Origin: Streptomyces sp. NBC_00094
Lineage (GTDB): Bacteria > Actinomycetota > Actinomycetes > Streptomycetales > Streptomycetaceae
DNA: 64,000 nucleotides
NCBI RefSeq assembly: GCF_026343125.1
Contig: NZ_JAPEMB010000001.1
Coordinates: 4,655,501 to 4,719,500 of the forward strand
Direction: 5' to 3'
The notes beneath the pieces are model-generated. The model was given only the letters and a program-made list of their open reading frames with translations, had not been told where the DNA came from and ran no database searches. The first letter of the stretch is position 1. Each line of letters starts with the position of its first letter. A program made the position numbers and the translations under genes. Shown here one piece after another: positions 41,280 through 49,910 of the stretch.

Positions 41280-43325
41280 TCAGACGGGGGAGACGTTCCT
41301 CCAGAGCTGGGTCTTGCTGCTCGCGTCGCAGGTGTACGACATCAGGAACGGCGGCCCGGCGACCATGCACTGGCCGCTGTTCATGTTCTTGATGGTGCTG
41401 CCGGCGGACGTCTTGGTGCCGATCTTCCACGACTGGAGGCTGGAGCCGTTGCACGCCTTGGCGGTGTAGCCGGGGGTTCCGCCCGGCTGGAGGCAGTGGC
41501 CGGACTGCTTGTTGACCAGTCGGAAGGTGCCGTTCGCGCCGGGGGAGTAGATCCAGGCGTAGGAGATCGTGCCGCCGTTGGAAGGCGGGCTGCCGCACGG
41601 GGCGGTGATGGCCAGGATGGTGTACCCGGGGTTGGACTCGGCCAGGCACTCCCCGTTGGAGACGCTCTCGATGGAGTACGTCCCCGAGGGCGCCGAGCCG
41701 CCGGTGGGGGGCGGGGGAGCGGGCTGGGTGGTCGTCCGCGAGGGCTGCGGGGCGGGCTGGGTGGTGGTCGACCCGCCGCCACCGCCGGGGCTGGTCGTGG
41801 TCGACCCGCCACTGCCCGGACTGGTGGTCGTGGACCCGGACCCGGAACCGGAGTCACTGCCGGAGCCGCTCCCCGACCCACTTCCCGAGCCGCTTCCCGA
41901 TCCGCCCCCGGGTATCGCACCGGTCCCGCCCGCACCGCCGCCACCCGTGACGGGCGGCGGGACGGCGGTGGCGCCGCCGGGAGGAGCGGAGGAAGGCCCC
42001 TTGGAGGGGGAGGCGGGCGTGGAGGTGCCCGGCTTGGCGGACGACGACGTGGGGAGGGGCGCGGGGTTGCCGGGCGCGGGCTGCGAGGCCACCGCCGAGG
42101 GCGAAGAGGAGGTGCCGTCGGCCGCGCCGAGGCGGCCGATCTCGTACGGGCCGAGGGCGACGGTCAGGGTGGCGCCGGTCGTCACGACGACCGGCACGGC
42201 GAGCATGACGAACCGGTTGCGCCGCACGCGCCGCTTGCCGTCGGCGGCGGCTCCGGTGACCGCGAGGGCGTCGGGGGAGGCGGTCGCCGGCTCGCGCCCG
42301 GCCTGTGGGGTGAGGGAGGCGGTCGCGACGTCCTGGGCGGGCTCGATCCGCTCCAGCTCGGCCAGGTGCTCGGCCGTGGGGGCCTCGGCGGCGAAGGCCG
42401 CCCGCTCGCCGATGCGTTCGGCGACGGCGGCGGGCCACGCGGCCCCGGAGGCCCGCTCGTCGGCGAGGTCGACGAGGGCGGCGGCGGTCGGCCGGTCGGC
42501 CGGGTCCTTGGTGAAACAGGTCCGTACGAGCGCGGCGAGCTCGGGGTCGGTCTCGGTGAGCCGCCCGAAGTCGGGCTCGCCGTGGACGACCCGGTAGAGC
42601 AGGTCGGGCCCGGAGCCCTCACCGAACGGGGGCCGCCCGTTCGCCGCGTACAGGAGAAGGCTCCCGAGGGCGAACACATCGGCGGCACCGGTTAGTTCGC
42701 GTTCGGCGACGGCCTGCTCGGGGGCCATGTAGGCGGGGGTTCCGATGACCATGCCGGTCCTGGTGAGCCGGCTCTGGTCGGCGGCGCGGGCGACGCCGAA
42801 GTCGATGAGGGAGAGCCCGTCGCCGGTGAGCATGACGTTGGAGGGCTTGAGGTCCCGGTGCACCATGTCGGCGCCGTGCACGACCCGCAGCCCGGCGGCG
42901 GCGTCCCGCAGCAGCCGCCACAGGGCGTCGCCGGACAGCGGGCCGCCGTTGAGACGGATGGCCTCGCTGAGGGTGATGCCGGGGATGAACTCGGTCGCGA
43001 ACCACGGGGGTTTGGCGGTGCGGTCGCTCGCGAGGAGCTTGGTGTTGGCGCCGGCGGGCAGCCGGGCGAGGTTGTCGAGCTCGTGCCCGAAGTGGCTCAG
43101 GAAGTCGGCGTCCTCGGCGAGTACGGGAAGGACCCGCTTCACCGCCGCGAACTTCCCCGGTACGGCGCCGAGATAGACCCGCCCCATGCCCCCGGACCCG
43201 AGTACGCCGAGCAGCCGGAACGCCCCGATCTGCCGGGGGTCCCCCGCTTCCAGTGGCATGGCCCCGCTGCCGTCCAGACCGCCCAGGCCCGTGTGGTCTT
43301 CCTGTTCCCCCTGCATGGGCCACAC
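41280..43325 (-). CDS. Ser/Thr kinase with extracellular ricin-type lectin-like domain
   Basis: 681 residues. Kinase domain about 34-300 with GSGGMG, Lys63, HRDLKPSN and DFG. After a basic stretch KRRVRRNRF comes the membrane helix FVMLAVPVVVTTGATLTVAL near 375. The outside is a Pro/Ser/Thr and Gly-Ser linker of about 150 residues, then a C-terminal ricin B-like domain (SVSNGECLAESNPGYT, FRLVNKQSGHCLQPGG, NSGQCMVAGPPF) with paired Cys, probably a carbohydrate sensor. Start ambiguous: GTG 43325 or ATG 43316; neither has a strong ribosome site. It lies 37 nt upstream of the other kinase on the same strand. Confidence 0.9.
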   Translation of the reverse strand: MWPMQGEQEDHTGLGGLDGSGAMPLEAGDPRQIGAFRLLGVLGSGGMGRVYLGAVPGKFAAVKRVLPVLAEDADFLSHFGHELDNLARLPAGANTKLLASDRTAKPPWFATEFIPGITLSEAIRLNGGPLSGDALWRLLRDAAAGLRVVHGADMVHRDLKPSNVMLTGDGLSLIDFGVARAADQSRLTRTGMVIGTPAYMAPEQAVAERELTGAADVFALGSLLLYAANGRPPFGEGSGPDLLYRVVHGEPDFGRLTETDPELAALVRTCFTKDPADRPTAAALVDLADERASGAAWPAAVAERIGERAAFAAEAPTAEHLAELERIEPAQDVATASLTPQAGREPATASPDALAVTGAAADGKRRVRRNRFVMLAVPVVVTTGATLTVALGPYEIGRLGAADGTSSSPSAVASQPAPGNPAPLPTSSSAKPGTSTPASPSKGPSSAPPGGATAVPPPVTGGGGAGGTGAIPGGGSGSGSGSGSGSGSGSDSGSGSGSTTTSPGSGGSTTTSPGGGGGSTTTQPAPQPSRTTTQPAPPPPTGGSAPSGTYSIESVSNGECLAESNPGYTILAITAPCGSPPSNGGTISYAWIYSPGANGTFRLVNKQSGHCLQPGGTPGYTAKACNGSSLQSWKIGTKTSAGSTIKNMNSGQCMVAGPPFLMSYTCDASSKTQLWRNVSPV

Positions 43326-43604
43326 ATTAGCTGAGGGTTATTCACATCTGTACGGAGGCCAAGTCGTCGATTCCGTAACGGGGTTGGCGGGTCCGAACGA
43401 GGCGTCCTTGGCGTTCACTCCCAAGCCATTGCAACAGCCGGATGTGAGATGTTGCGTTAAGTGTCATGGCGGTTGCAATGAAATAGCGGCTTTGACCTGC
43501 GCTAATGTAGATATAACGCAACGAGCATGTTGCTCGATCCTTGAACGCAACGTAGCGTTTGCGTTGTCAGAAACAAGCAGCGAAACGCTTCAGGGAGACA
43601 CACC
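43326..43604 (+). promoter_or_regulatory. AT-richer control region with AACGCAA repeats
   Basis: About 280 nt without a gene, with visibly lower GC than its surroundings between 43441 and 43600. The heptamer TTGCGTT/AACGCAA occurs at 43452-43458 and 43559-43565 in one orientation and 43515-43521 and 43544-43550 in the other. CGAGCATGTTGCTCG (43522-43536) is a perfect 6-bp inverted repeat around TGT. TATAAC (43512-43517) could be a -10 box, but TTGACC (43492-43497) is only 14 nt upstream. The region drives the DUF4097-hydrolase operon and is well supplied with regulator sites. Confidence 0.55.
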
Positions 43605-44276
43605 ATGCAGAAGTTCGCCACCACCGCCGCGATCGCCACCGTCCTCGACATCCCCGCCGGCCGGATCCGGCTCATCGCCGCCGACCGCGCCGACGCCACC
43701 GTCGAGGTCCTCCCGGCCAACGCCGCGAAGAGCAGCGACGTGAAGGCCGCCGAGCAGGTCACGGTCGACTACACCGACGGCGTCCTGCGGATCGAGGCCG
43801 CACCGGCGAAGAACCGGATCGTGGGCAACTCCGGCTCGGTCGAGGTCACCGTCCAGCTCCCCGCAGGCTCCCGCGTCGAGGCCACGACGGCCGCCGCCGA
43901 ACTCCGGGGCGTCGGACGCCTGGGCGACGTCACCTTCGAGGGTGCGCAGGGCACGGTCAAGCTGGATGAGACCGCGAGCGCCCGTCTGACCCTGCAGGCC
44001 GGTGACATCACCGTCGGCCGCCTGGGCGGCGCGGCGGACATCAGCACCCAGCAGGGCGACATCCACATCACCGAAGCCCACACCGGCACGGTCACCCTGA
44101 CCACCCAGGCCGGGAACCTGACGATCGGCGCCGCCCGCGGCGTCTCGGCCTCCCTCAACGCCGCCACCACCTTCGGCCGCATCGACAACGCGCTCAAGAA
44201 CACCGACGGCGCCGACGCCGCCCTGACCATCCACGCCACCACCGCCGCCGGCGACATCACCGCCCGCAGCCTCTAA
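43605..44276 (+). CDS. DUF4097-family beta-strand repeat protein
   Basis: 223 residues, almost entirely short beta strands in the right-handed helix pattern of DUF4097/DUF2807 adhesin-like proteins (VEVTVQLPAGSRVEATTAAAELRGVG, GDITVGRLGGAADISTQQGDIHITEAHTG). No signal peptide or membrane anchor is present, so it is cytoplasmic, which is usual for this type in Streptomyces. GGGAG precedes the ATG by 8 nt. The alpha/beta hydrolase follows 43 nt later, apparently in one operon. Function unknown. Confidence 0.87.
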   Translation: MQKFATTAAIATVLDIPAGRIRLIAADRADATVEVLPANAAKSSDVKAAEQVTVDYTDGVLRIEAAPAKNRIVGNSGSVEVTVQLPAGSRVEATTAAAELRGVGRLGDVTFEGAQGTVKLDETASARLTLQAGDITVGRLGGAADISTQQGDIHITEAHTGTVTLTTQAGNLTIGAARGVSASLNAATTFGRIDNALKNTDGADAALTIHATTAAGDITARSL

Positions 44277-44319
44277 GCCCCATACCTCCCCCTCCACACA
44301 CACGGAAAGAAGGCCCACC

Positions 44320-45132
44320 ATGACCGCTCTCACGCAGCCCGCCGCCTGGACCGGCATGGTCCCGGTCGACGACACCGCGCTCGCGGTGACCGACACCGGC
44401 GGCACCGGCCGCCCCGTGGTCTACCTCAACGGCTCCTACGCCGACCAGAAGCACTGGCGCCGCGTCATCACCGAACTCGGCGGCGGCGACTACCGCCACA
44501 TCAGCTACGACGAGCGGGCCCGCGGCAAGTCCGACCTCGCCACGGACTACTCCTTCGAAGCGTGCCTGCGCGACCTGGACGCCGTCCTCACCGCCCGGGG
44601 CGTGGAGCGCCCGATCCTGGTCGGCTGGTCCTACGGCGCGATGCTCGCCGTCCACTGGGCCGCACGGAACCCCGGCCGGGTCCTGGGCGTGGTCTCCGTC
44701 GACGGCGCCCTGCCCCACGACTGGCTCGACGACGCCGCCAAGGTCCAGATCCGCAAGCTCTTCCGCCGCCTCAGCCCGGTCTTCCCCGTCGCCCGCCGCC
44801 TCGGCATGGCCGCCCGGATGAGCGCCGCCGAACACGCCGAGATCAACATCGAGGTCAACGAACTCTGCGCACCCGCCGCCCTCGACCCCGTCTTCGACCA
44901 GATCACCGCACCCACCCGCTACGTCCTGGCCACCGGCGGCAACCTCGGCGGCGACCCGGTCCTCATGGAGAAGATCCGCGGCAACCTCACCCCCGTCATC
45001 GCCCGCAACCCCCACATCCAGCTCAGCGCCAAGGTCCCCAGCAACCACTCCAAGATCCTCCGCAAGGACTTCCGGGCCGTCGCCACCGCCGTCCGCGAAC
45101 TCACCACCACCCCCGACCACCAGGCCGGATGA
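44320..45132 (+). CDS. alpha/beta hydrolase
   Basis: 270 residues. The nucleophile elbow GWSYGAM (Ser at about 109), the oxyanion region YLNGSYADQKHWRRV and a late His in SNHSKILRKDF fit the alpha/beta-hydrolase triad. No lid or signal peptide. It probably hydrolyses a small ester or amide. This DUF4097-plus-hydrolase pairing recurs in Streptomyces beside TetR or PadR regulators, but none is present in the window. GGAAAGAAGG precedes the ATG. Confidence 0.92.
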   Translation: MTALTQPAAWTGMVPVDDTALAVTDTGGTGRPVVYLNGSYADQKHWRRVITELGGGDYRHISYDERARGKSDLATDYSFEACLRDLDAVLTARGVERPILVGWSYGAMLAVHWAARNPGRVLGVVSVDGALPHDWLDDAAKVQIRKLFRRLSPVFPVARRLGMAARMSAAEHAEINIEVNELCAPAALDPVFDQITAPTRYVLATGGNLGGDPVLMEKIRGNLTPVIARNPHIQLSAKVPSNHSKILRKDFRAVATAVRELTTTPDHQAG

Positions 45133-45203
45133 CCAGGCCCGTTCGAAGGGTCCCGTCCCTAATTGGTTTGCCGTCGCCGAATCCGGTCGGATAGGAATCC
45201 CTC

Positions 45204-45743
45204 ATGCTTAAAGGCACCAAGGTCGGGCTCAGGGCCCGGCACGAGGACGACATCCCGATCCTGCTGACCGAGCTCTACGACGACGCGGTCATCGGCTCGC
45301 GGGCGGAAGGCGGGCCGTGGCGGCCGATCACGCCCGGCTCGAAGGATCCGCGGCTCGTGGTGGACGACAAGGACCAGACGAGCGTCCCGTTCTCCGTGGT
45401 GGAGCTGGAGGGCGGCACGCTGGTCGGCACCGCGAACTTGTGGGGCATCGACAACCACAACCGGTGCGCGCACATCGGCCTCGGGCTGCTGCCGGCCGCG
45501 CGCGGCAAGGGCTACAGCACCGACGTGGTCGCGACGCTGTGCCACTACGGCTTCGTCGTGCGCGGCATGCAGCGACTGCAGATCGAGACGCTGGCGGACA
45601 ACACCGCGATGCTGCGCTCCGCCGAGCGCAACGGCTTCGTCCGCGAGGGCGTACTGCGCTCCTCGGCCTGGGTGCTGGGCGAGTTCCTCGACGAGGTGCT
45701 GCTCGGGCTCCTCGCCCAGGACTGGAAGCCGAACACTCCCTAG
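45204..45743 (+). CDS. GNAT family N-acetyltransferase (RimJ/RimL type)
   Basis: 179 residues. Acetyl-CoA binding motif A is LLPAARGKGYSTDVVATLCHYGF, preceded by GTLVGTANLWGIDNHNRCAHIGLG and followed by LQIETLADNTAMLRSAERNGFVREG, the usual RimJ/RimL pattern. Acceptor unknown. AGGA lies 8 nt before ATG 45204. The 3' end overlaps the convergent HAD gene by 4 nt. Confidence 0.93.
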   Translation: MLKGTKVGLRARHEDDIPILLTELYDDAVIGSRAEGGPWRPITPGSKDPRLVVDDKDQTSVPFSVVELEGGTLVGTANLWGIDNHNRCAHIGLGLLPAARGKGYSTDVVATLCHYGFVVRGMQRLQIETLADNTAMLRSAERNGFVREGVLRSSAWVLGEFLDEVLLGLLAQDWKPNTP

Positions 45744-46381
45744 AGCGTGCTCCGCACCGGAGCCGCCGCCAGGATGTGCGGGGCCGCCTCCGCCAAAGTC
45801 CGGAAGTGCCGGTGGGCGCCGTCCACGAGGGCCGGGCCGTTGACCGACCAGACCGTCATCCCGGCCGCGAGCCCCGAGCGGACCCCGGAGGGCGCGTCCT
45901 CGATGACCAGGCAGTCCGCCGGGTCCGCGCCCAGCTTCTCGGCGGCCAGCAGGTACGGGACGGGCGACGGCTTCCCCTCGGCCACGGAGGCCGCGTCCAC
46001 GATGAGCCCCGGCAGCGGCAGCCCGGTCCGCTCGAACCGCCCCCGCACCCGGTGCTCGTAGTTCGACGTGACCAGCGCCCACCGGTCGGCCGAGAGCCCG
46101 GCGAGCAGCTCGGCGGCCCCGTCGTACGCCGCGTACGTCCCCGTACGGACGTCCTCGTCCTCCAGCTCGTGCAGAAGGGCGAGGCACTCGTCCGGGTCCT
46201 GCCCCGGGGCGACGGCCGCGAAGGTCTCGACGGGCCGTGTCCGGAGCGCGACGGCGTACACCTCGTCCCCGTCGAGCCCGTACCGCGCGGCCCACTCGTG
46301 CCACATGCGGCGCTGGTCGGCGACGGCGTCCATGAGGGTGCCGTCGACGTCGAAGAGGACGAAGGTGCTGGTGGAGGTCAC
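45740..46381 (-). CDS. HAD-superfamily phosphatase (beta-phosphoglucomutase-like)
   Basis: 213 residues. Motif I DVDGTLMDA, motif II VTSNYEHR, Lys in EGKPSPVPYLLAAEKLG and motif IV VIEDAPSGVRSGLAAGM identify a subclass I HAD enzyme of the phosphoglycolate/beta-PGM branch. It probably dephosphorylates a small sugar or glycolate phosphate. GTG 46381 has TAGCAT (46389-46394) ending 7 nt upstream on the minus strand, suggesting a leaderless message; an ATG at 46405 adds eight residues of no homologous look. Confidence 0.9.
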   Translation of the reverse strand: MTSTSTFVLFDVDGTLMDAVADQRRMWHEWAARYGLDGDEVYAVALRTRPVETFAAVAPGQDPDECLALLHELEDEDVRTGTYAAYDGAAELLAGLSADRWALVTSNYEHRVRGRFERTGLPLPGLIVDAASVAEGKPSPVPYLLAAEKLGADPADCLVIEDAPSGVRSGLAAGMTVWSVNGPALVDGAHRHFRTLAEAAPHILAAAPVRSTL

Positions 46382-46443
46382 GCCCCGGATGCTACGGCGT
46401 GGCATCCGAGGCGCGAACCGGCCGTGACGGTCCTAAGGGGCCG

Positions 46444-48648
46444 TCACGACACCGACGTGAACTTCGTTCCCTCGCCCGCGTACAGCGACGTCACCGACTT
46501 CGTGAACGGAGCCGACCACGACCCCGTCCCCAGGAAGACGTGCGTCCCCGCCGCCCCGTAGGCGACGAGGTCCGGCCGCCCGTCGTTGTTCGTGTCGCCG
46601 GCGCCGACGAGCTGGCTGTAACCGCCCCAGCCCGCACCGACCTTGACCCGGGTCGCGAGCGTGCCGTCGCCCTTGCCCTGGTACAGCCACAGCACGCCCG
46701 AGGCGTCGCGGGCGAGGAGGTCACCGGCCGGGCCCCCGGCGATGTTCCCGACGGCGGTCAGCTGGTTGTAGATGCCCCAGCCGGGACCGAGCTTCGTACG
46801 GCCGGAGTAGGGCGCGCTCCAACTGCCCGTGCCCTTGTAGAGCCACAGCACGCCGGACGTGTCGGTGGCGAGGAGGTCGGCCTTGCCGTCGCCGGTGAGG
46901 TCGGAGCCCGCCGCGAGCTTGTTGTAGACGCCCCAGCCCGGACCGACCTTGATACGGGTCGCGAACGTGCCGTCGCCCTTGCCGAGGTAGTTCCACAGCA
47001 CACCGGCCGTGTCCCGGGCGAGGACGTCACCGGCGGCGGCGCCCGCGTTGTTCCCGGCCGCCTCGATGATGTTGTACGTGTTCCACCCCGCGCCGAGCTT
47101 CACGCGCGGCTTCGCCGGCGTCACCTGGCCGCCCACCGGCCAGTCGAGCAGGTCGTCCCGCCACAGGACGCCCGCCGAGTCCCGCGCGAGCAGGTCGGCC
47201 GAACCGTTGTCGCTGTAGTCGTGCGGGTTCGTCTTCCGGACCACCTTGAACGTGCCGCTCGTGTACGACGGGGCCCCGATGGCGCTGGCCGACGTCAGGG
47301 TGACGTCCCAGGTGTAGTCGCCGTTCGGGGCGCTGATCCCGCCCGTCAGGCCGTCCCAGGTGAGCCGCGCGGGCGCCGAGGGCAGCGCCAGCCGCTTCGC
47401 GTACGTCTTCCCGGTCGCGGTGTGCCGCAGCCGGACGTCCATGTTCACGTTGTACCGGGAGAGCTGCCACTCCATGGCCACCTGACCGCCGTTGCGGTCG
47501 AGGTCGGCCACGGCGGGGACGGTGCTGCCGAGGAGCGTCGGCGAGGTCGACACGCCGGGCGTGGGCGCGACCAACGAGGCTGTCGGGTAGCCCGCGTTCG
47601 CGTCGACCTTGAACAGCCCCTCGCCGTCCACACCCCTCCCGCCCTGGACGAGGATGCTCCCGTCGGGCGCGGTGGACGTGGACGTGAAGTGGTCGAGCAG
47701 CGTCACCGTCGCGCCCGTGAGGAGGTTCTGCGCGGTCAGCGCGTGCAGCGGGTCGGGGGAGGTCGCGGTGAGCCCACCGGGCGCCCCGTACAGCATCCAC
47801 TCCCCGGAGAACCCGACGACGACGCCCCGCGTGCCCCCGGTCACCGGGACGGTCTTGAAGGGCTTGGACTCGGTCCGCCTCTGCACGGCCACCCGAGTGA
47901 CGCCGTCCACGTACTCCGTCCAGGCCAGGTAGTCCGGGCTGACGGCGGTGGTGACGGTGGCCGGGTCGAAGGGCGCGACGACCGACTCCGGCCTCATGAA
48001 GTTGCCCAGGAGGCTCGTCAGGGCGCGGTAGTACGTCGTCCCGCCCAAGGTGCTCGTCTTCCTGAAGAGGACGACCACGTCGGTGCCGGAGTGGGAGACG
48101 ATCTGGTAGCTGTGGGCGTACGGGACGGTCGAGATCTGCTCCTGCTGCTGTACGCCGTTCACGCGGGTGAGCCGGTAGAGGTACTCGCCCCCGGAGGTGT
48201 TGGGCACGCGCAGATAGAGCGTCGAGCCGGCCGCCCCGGCGATCGTGTAGTTCGTGCCGATCCCGATCGGTTCCACGAACGACGTGAACATGCTGACGCT
48301 CATGTCGTACACGGAGAAACGGTTCCCCTCGCGGGTGATCACCGTGTCCGAGCGGGTCGGGGCGGCGAGCGTCCCCGGAATGTTCGTCCGGCTGCCGTCG
48401 GAGAACCGGATCCACGTCAGCGTGGTCCCACCCGCGCCGTCGTCCTTCTTCGTGAGGAACCCGGTGTTCCCGCCACTGACGAGCTTCTCGCCGGCCGGGA
48501 GGGTGACGGCGTCCTGTGCCGTGGCCGGGGCGGCCACTTCGGCGACCGCGGCGGGCGCGGTGACGAGCGTCCCGCCGACGGCGGAGACGGCGAGGACGGC
48601 GGTGACGGCCACGGCGAGTCTGCGGCCGCGTATGTGCGCGTGATTCAT
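46444..48648 (-). CDS. secreted FG-GAP/VCBS-like repeat protein, copy 1
   Basis: 734 residues. Signal peptide MNHAHIRGRRLAVAVTAVLAV ... AVAEVAA. The family layout is: variable beta-rich half (about 35-400), an Ig/FlgD-like domain with GDYTWDVTL near 450, then HDYSDNGSADLLARD opens five modules of about 50 residues of the type GxGWxxYNxL - GDxTGDGxADLLATD - GVLWLYKGTG. DxTGDG loops look calcium-binding. Copy 1 is the only complete member starting with ATG and lacks the GINHV ending of copies 5-7. It is separated from the others by the three-gene WhiJ-like cluster. Exported; ligand unknown. Confidence 0.87.
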   Translation of the reverse strand: MNHAHIRGRRLAVAVTAVLAVSAVGGTLVTAPAAVAEVAAPATAQDAVTLPAGEKLVSGGNTGFLTKKDDGAGGTTLTWIRFSDGSRTNIPGTLAAPTRSDTVITREGNRFSVYDMSVSMFTSFVEPIGIGTNYTIAGAAGSTLYLRVPNTSGGEYLYRLTRVNGVQQQEQISTVPYAHSYQIVSHSGTDVVVLFRKTSTLGGTTYYRALTSLLGNFMRPESVVAPFDPATVTTAVSPDYLAWTEYVDGVTRVAVQRRTESKPFKTVPVTGGTRGVVVGFSGEWMLYGAPGGLTATSPDPLHALTAQNLLTGATVTLLDHFTSTSTAPDGSILVQGGRGVDGEGLFKVDANAGYPTASLVAPTPGVSTSPTLLGSTVPAVADLDRNGGQVAMEWQLSRYNVNMDVRLRHTATGKTYAKRLALPSAPARLTWDGLTGGISAPNGDYTWDVTLTSASAIGAPSYTSGTFKVVRKTNPHDYSDNGSADLLARDSAGVLWRDDLLDWPVGGQVTPAKPRVKLGAGWNTYNIIEAAGNNAGAAAGDVLARDTAGVLWNYLGKGDGTFATRIKVGPGWGVYNKLAAGSDLTGDGKADLLATDTSGVLWLYKGTGSWSAPYSGRTKLGPGWGIYNQLTAVGNIAGGPAGDLLARDASGVLWLYQGKGDGTLATRVKVGAGWGGYSQLVGAGDTNNDGRPDLVAYGAAGTHVFLGTGSWSAPFTKSVTSLYAGEGTKFTSVS

Positions 48649-48670
48649 GGTGCGTGTCCCCCCAGGGAAG

Positions 48671-48700
48671 CGGGCGTGGTGTTACGCAACACCACGCCCG
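48671..48700 (-). terminator. 13-bp perfect hairpin after DUF397 gene
   Basis: CGGGCGTGGTGTT (48671-48683), loop ACGC, complement 48688-48700. It lies 5 nt past the DUF397 stop and ends 22 nt before the copy 1 start codon, so it should end the WhiJ-like operon. Confidence 0.8.
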
Positions 48701-48704
48701 TTAC

Positions 48705-48959
48705 TCATGATTGCGTTGTAGCCGCAGCGTACGAGACGAACGCCACCCAGGTCGCGGGGGATACGGCGAGCTGGGGTCCGAGGGGGGTCTTGGAGTCGCG
48801 GAGGTGGATGGTGGTGGGGTGGAGGGCGACTTCGAGGCAGTTGCCGCCTTCGCCACTGCTGTAGCTGGACTTCTGCCAGTCGTAGGCGACTTCGAGGCAC
48901 TCGCCGCCCTCAGGGCCGCTGTAGCTGCTCTTGAACCAGGCCAGATCCGCGGTCTTCAT
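48705..48959 (-). CDS. DUF397 protein with duplicated domain
   Basis: 84 residues containing two back-to-back DUF397 motifs: WFKSSYSGPEGGECLEVA and WQKSSYSSGEGGNCLEVA, where one is usual. DUF397 proteins are small partners of XRE-DUF5753 regulators such as WhiJ. ATG 48959 overlaps the regulator stop as ATGA, so synthesis is coupled. Confidence 0.9.
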   Translation of the reverse strand: MKTADLAWFKSSYSGPEGGECLEVAYDWQKSSYSSGEGGNCLEVALHPTTIHLRDSKTPLGPQLAVSPATWVAFVSYAAATTQS

Positions 48960-49819
48960 CGTTCTCCCAGCCGTTTCTCGATCCAATCCAGGGACTCCCG
49001 CTTGGTGAGTGCCTGTGATCGCAGGATCCCATAGCGCTCGGAGTGCTGGCGTACCTCTTCCGGGTCGGTGATCAGCCGGGCGTGACCGTAGACCTCGGTG
49101 TAGGCGACCTCGCGTCTACCCTTAGGGGTAAGTAGGGTGAACGGGCTGCCCAGGTACGGGTGTTCCTCGGCGTCCTGGGGGAGGATCTGCAGCTCCACCG
49201 TGCGTCGCTGAGCCACCTCCTGGATGCGTAGGAGCTGCTCGCGGTGGACCTTGGGTCCGCCGAACGGTCGGAGCAGAACCGCTGCCTCCAGGACGAAGCT
49301 GATGGTCGGCACGGGCCATCGGTCGAAGATCGCCTGCCGTGAAATCCGGTCGGCCATCCGCTTCTCGATGGTCGCCTCGTTCAGCATCGGGCGACTGCGT
49401 TCGAAGAGCGATCCGGCATAGGCGGGTGTCTGGAGCATGCCTGGCACAGCCTGCACCGCGTAATAGTGCAGAGCGACTGCCTCCGCCTCCTCCTTCGCGA
49501 AGCTCCGGAACCAGTCCGGGTGCCGCACCCGCGCCTTCGCCTGCGCCTCCCGCAGGTCATCCACCGCCGCTACGAGCACCCCGCCCGCGTCGAGCACCGG
49601 GTCCGCCCGGAGCAGGAAGTCCGGCTGGGGAATCCGTACGCCCCGTTCGATCGCGGAGATCAGGTCCTCGCTGCAATGCGTGATCTCGGCGAGCTCCGCC
49701 TGGCTCAGGCCCGCGTTCTTCCGCAGCACCTTGATGATCTTCCCGAGCGCACGGAAGAGGTGCGCCGTCCCGTCTGCTTCGGACGGCCGTTCCGGCCGTT
49801 CCGCCTCGTTCTCCGACAT
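48956..49819 (-). CDS. XRE-family regulator with DUF5753 domain (WhiJ-like)
   Basis: 287 residues. Helix-turn-helix at about 28-80 (ALGKIIKVLRKNAGLSQAELAEITHCSEDLISAIERG), then a DUF5753 ligand-binding-like domain (VPGMLQTPAYAGSLFERSRP, RQAIFDRWPVPTISFVLEAAVLLRPFGG, LQILPQDAEEHPYLGSPFTLL). The family regulates aerial development and antibiotic genes. Some codons are untypical for the window (CTA, CTT, AGA around LLTPKGRRE), hinting at a different history. ATG 49819 starts MSENEAERP; an ATPase gene diverges from it 91 bp away. Confidence 0.92.
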   Translation of the reverse strand: MSENEAERPERPSEADGTAHLFRALGKIIKVLRKNAGLSQAELAEITHCSEDLISAIERGVRIPQPDFLLRADPVLDAGGVLVAAVDDLREAQAKARVRHPDWFRSFAKEEAEAVALHYYAVQAVPGMLQTPAYAGSLFERSRPMLNEATIEKRMADRISRQAIFDRWPVPTISFVLEAAVLLRPFGGPKVHREQLLRIQEVAQRRTVELQILPQDAEEHPYLGSPFTLLTPKGRREVAYTEVYGHARLITDPEEVRQHSERYGILRSQALTKRESLDWIEKRLGER

Positions 49820-49910
49820 CCGTACCGCCCTCTTGGCGCACCCGTACAGTGACTCAGCGTCGTCGCGTCGCTGCTGTTCAGCGTAGGGCGCGGCGGCCAG
49901 GCTCAGGGGC

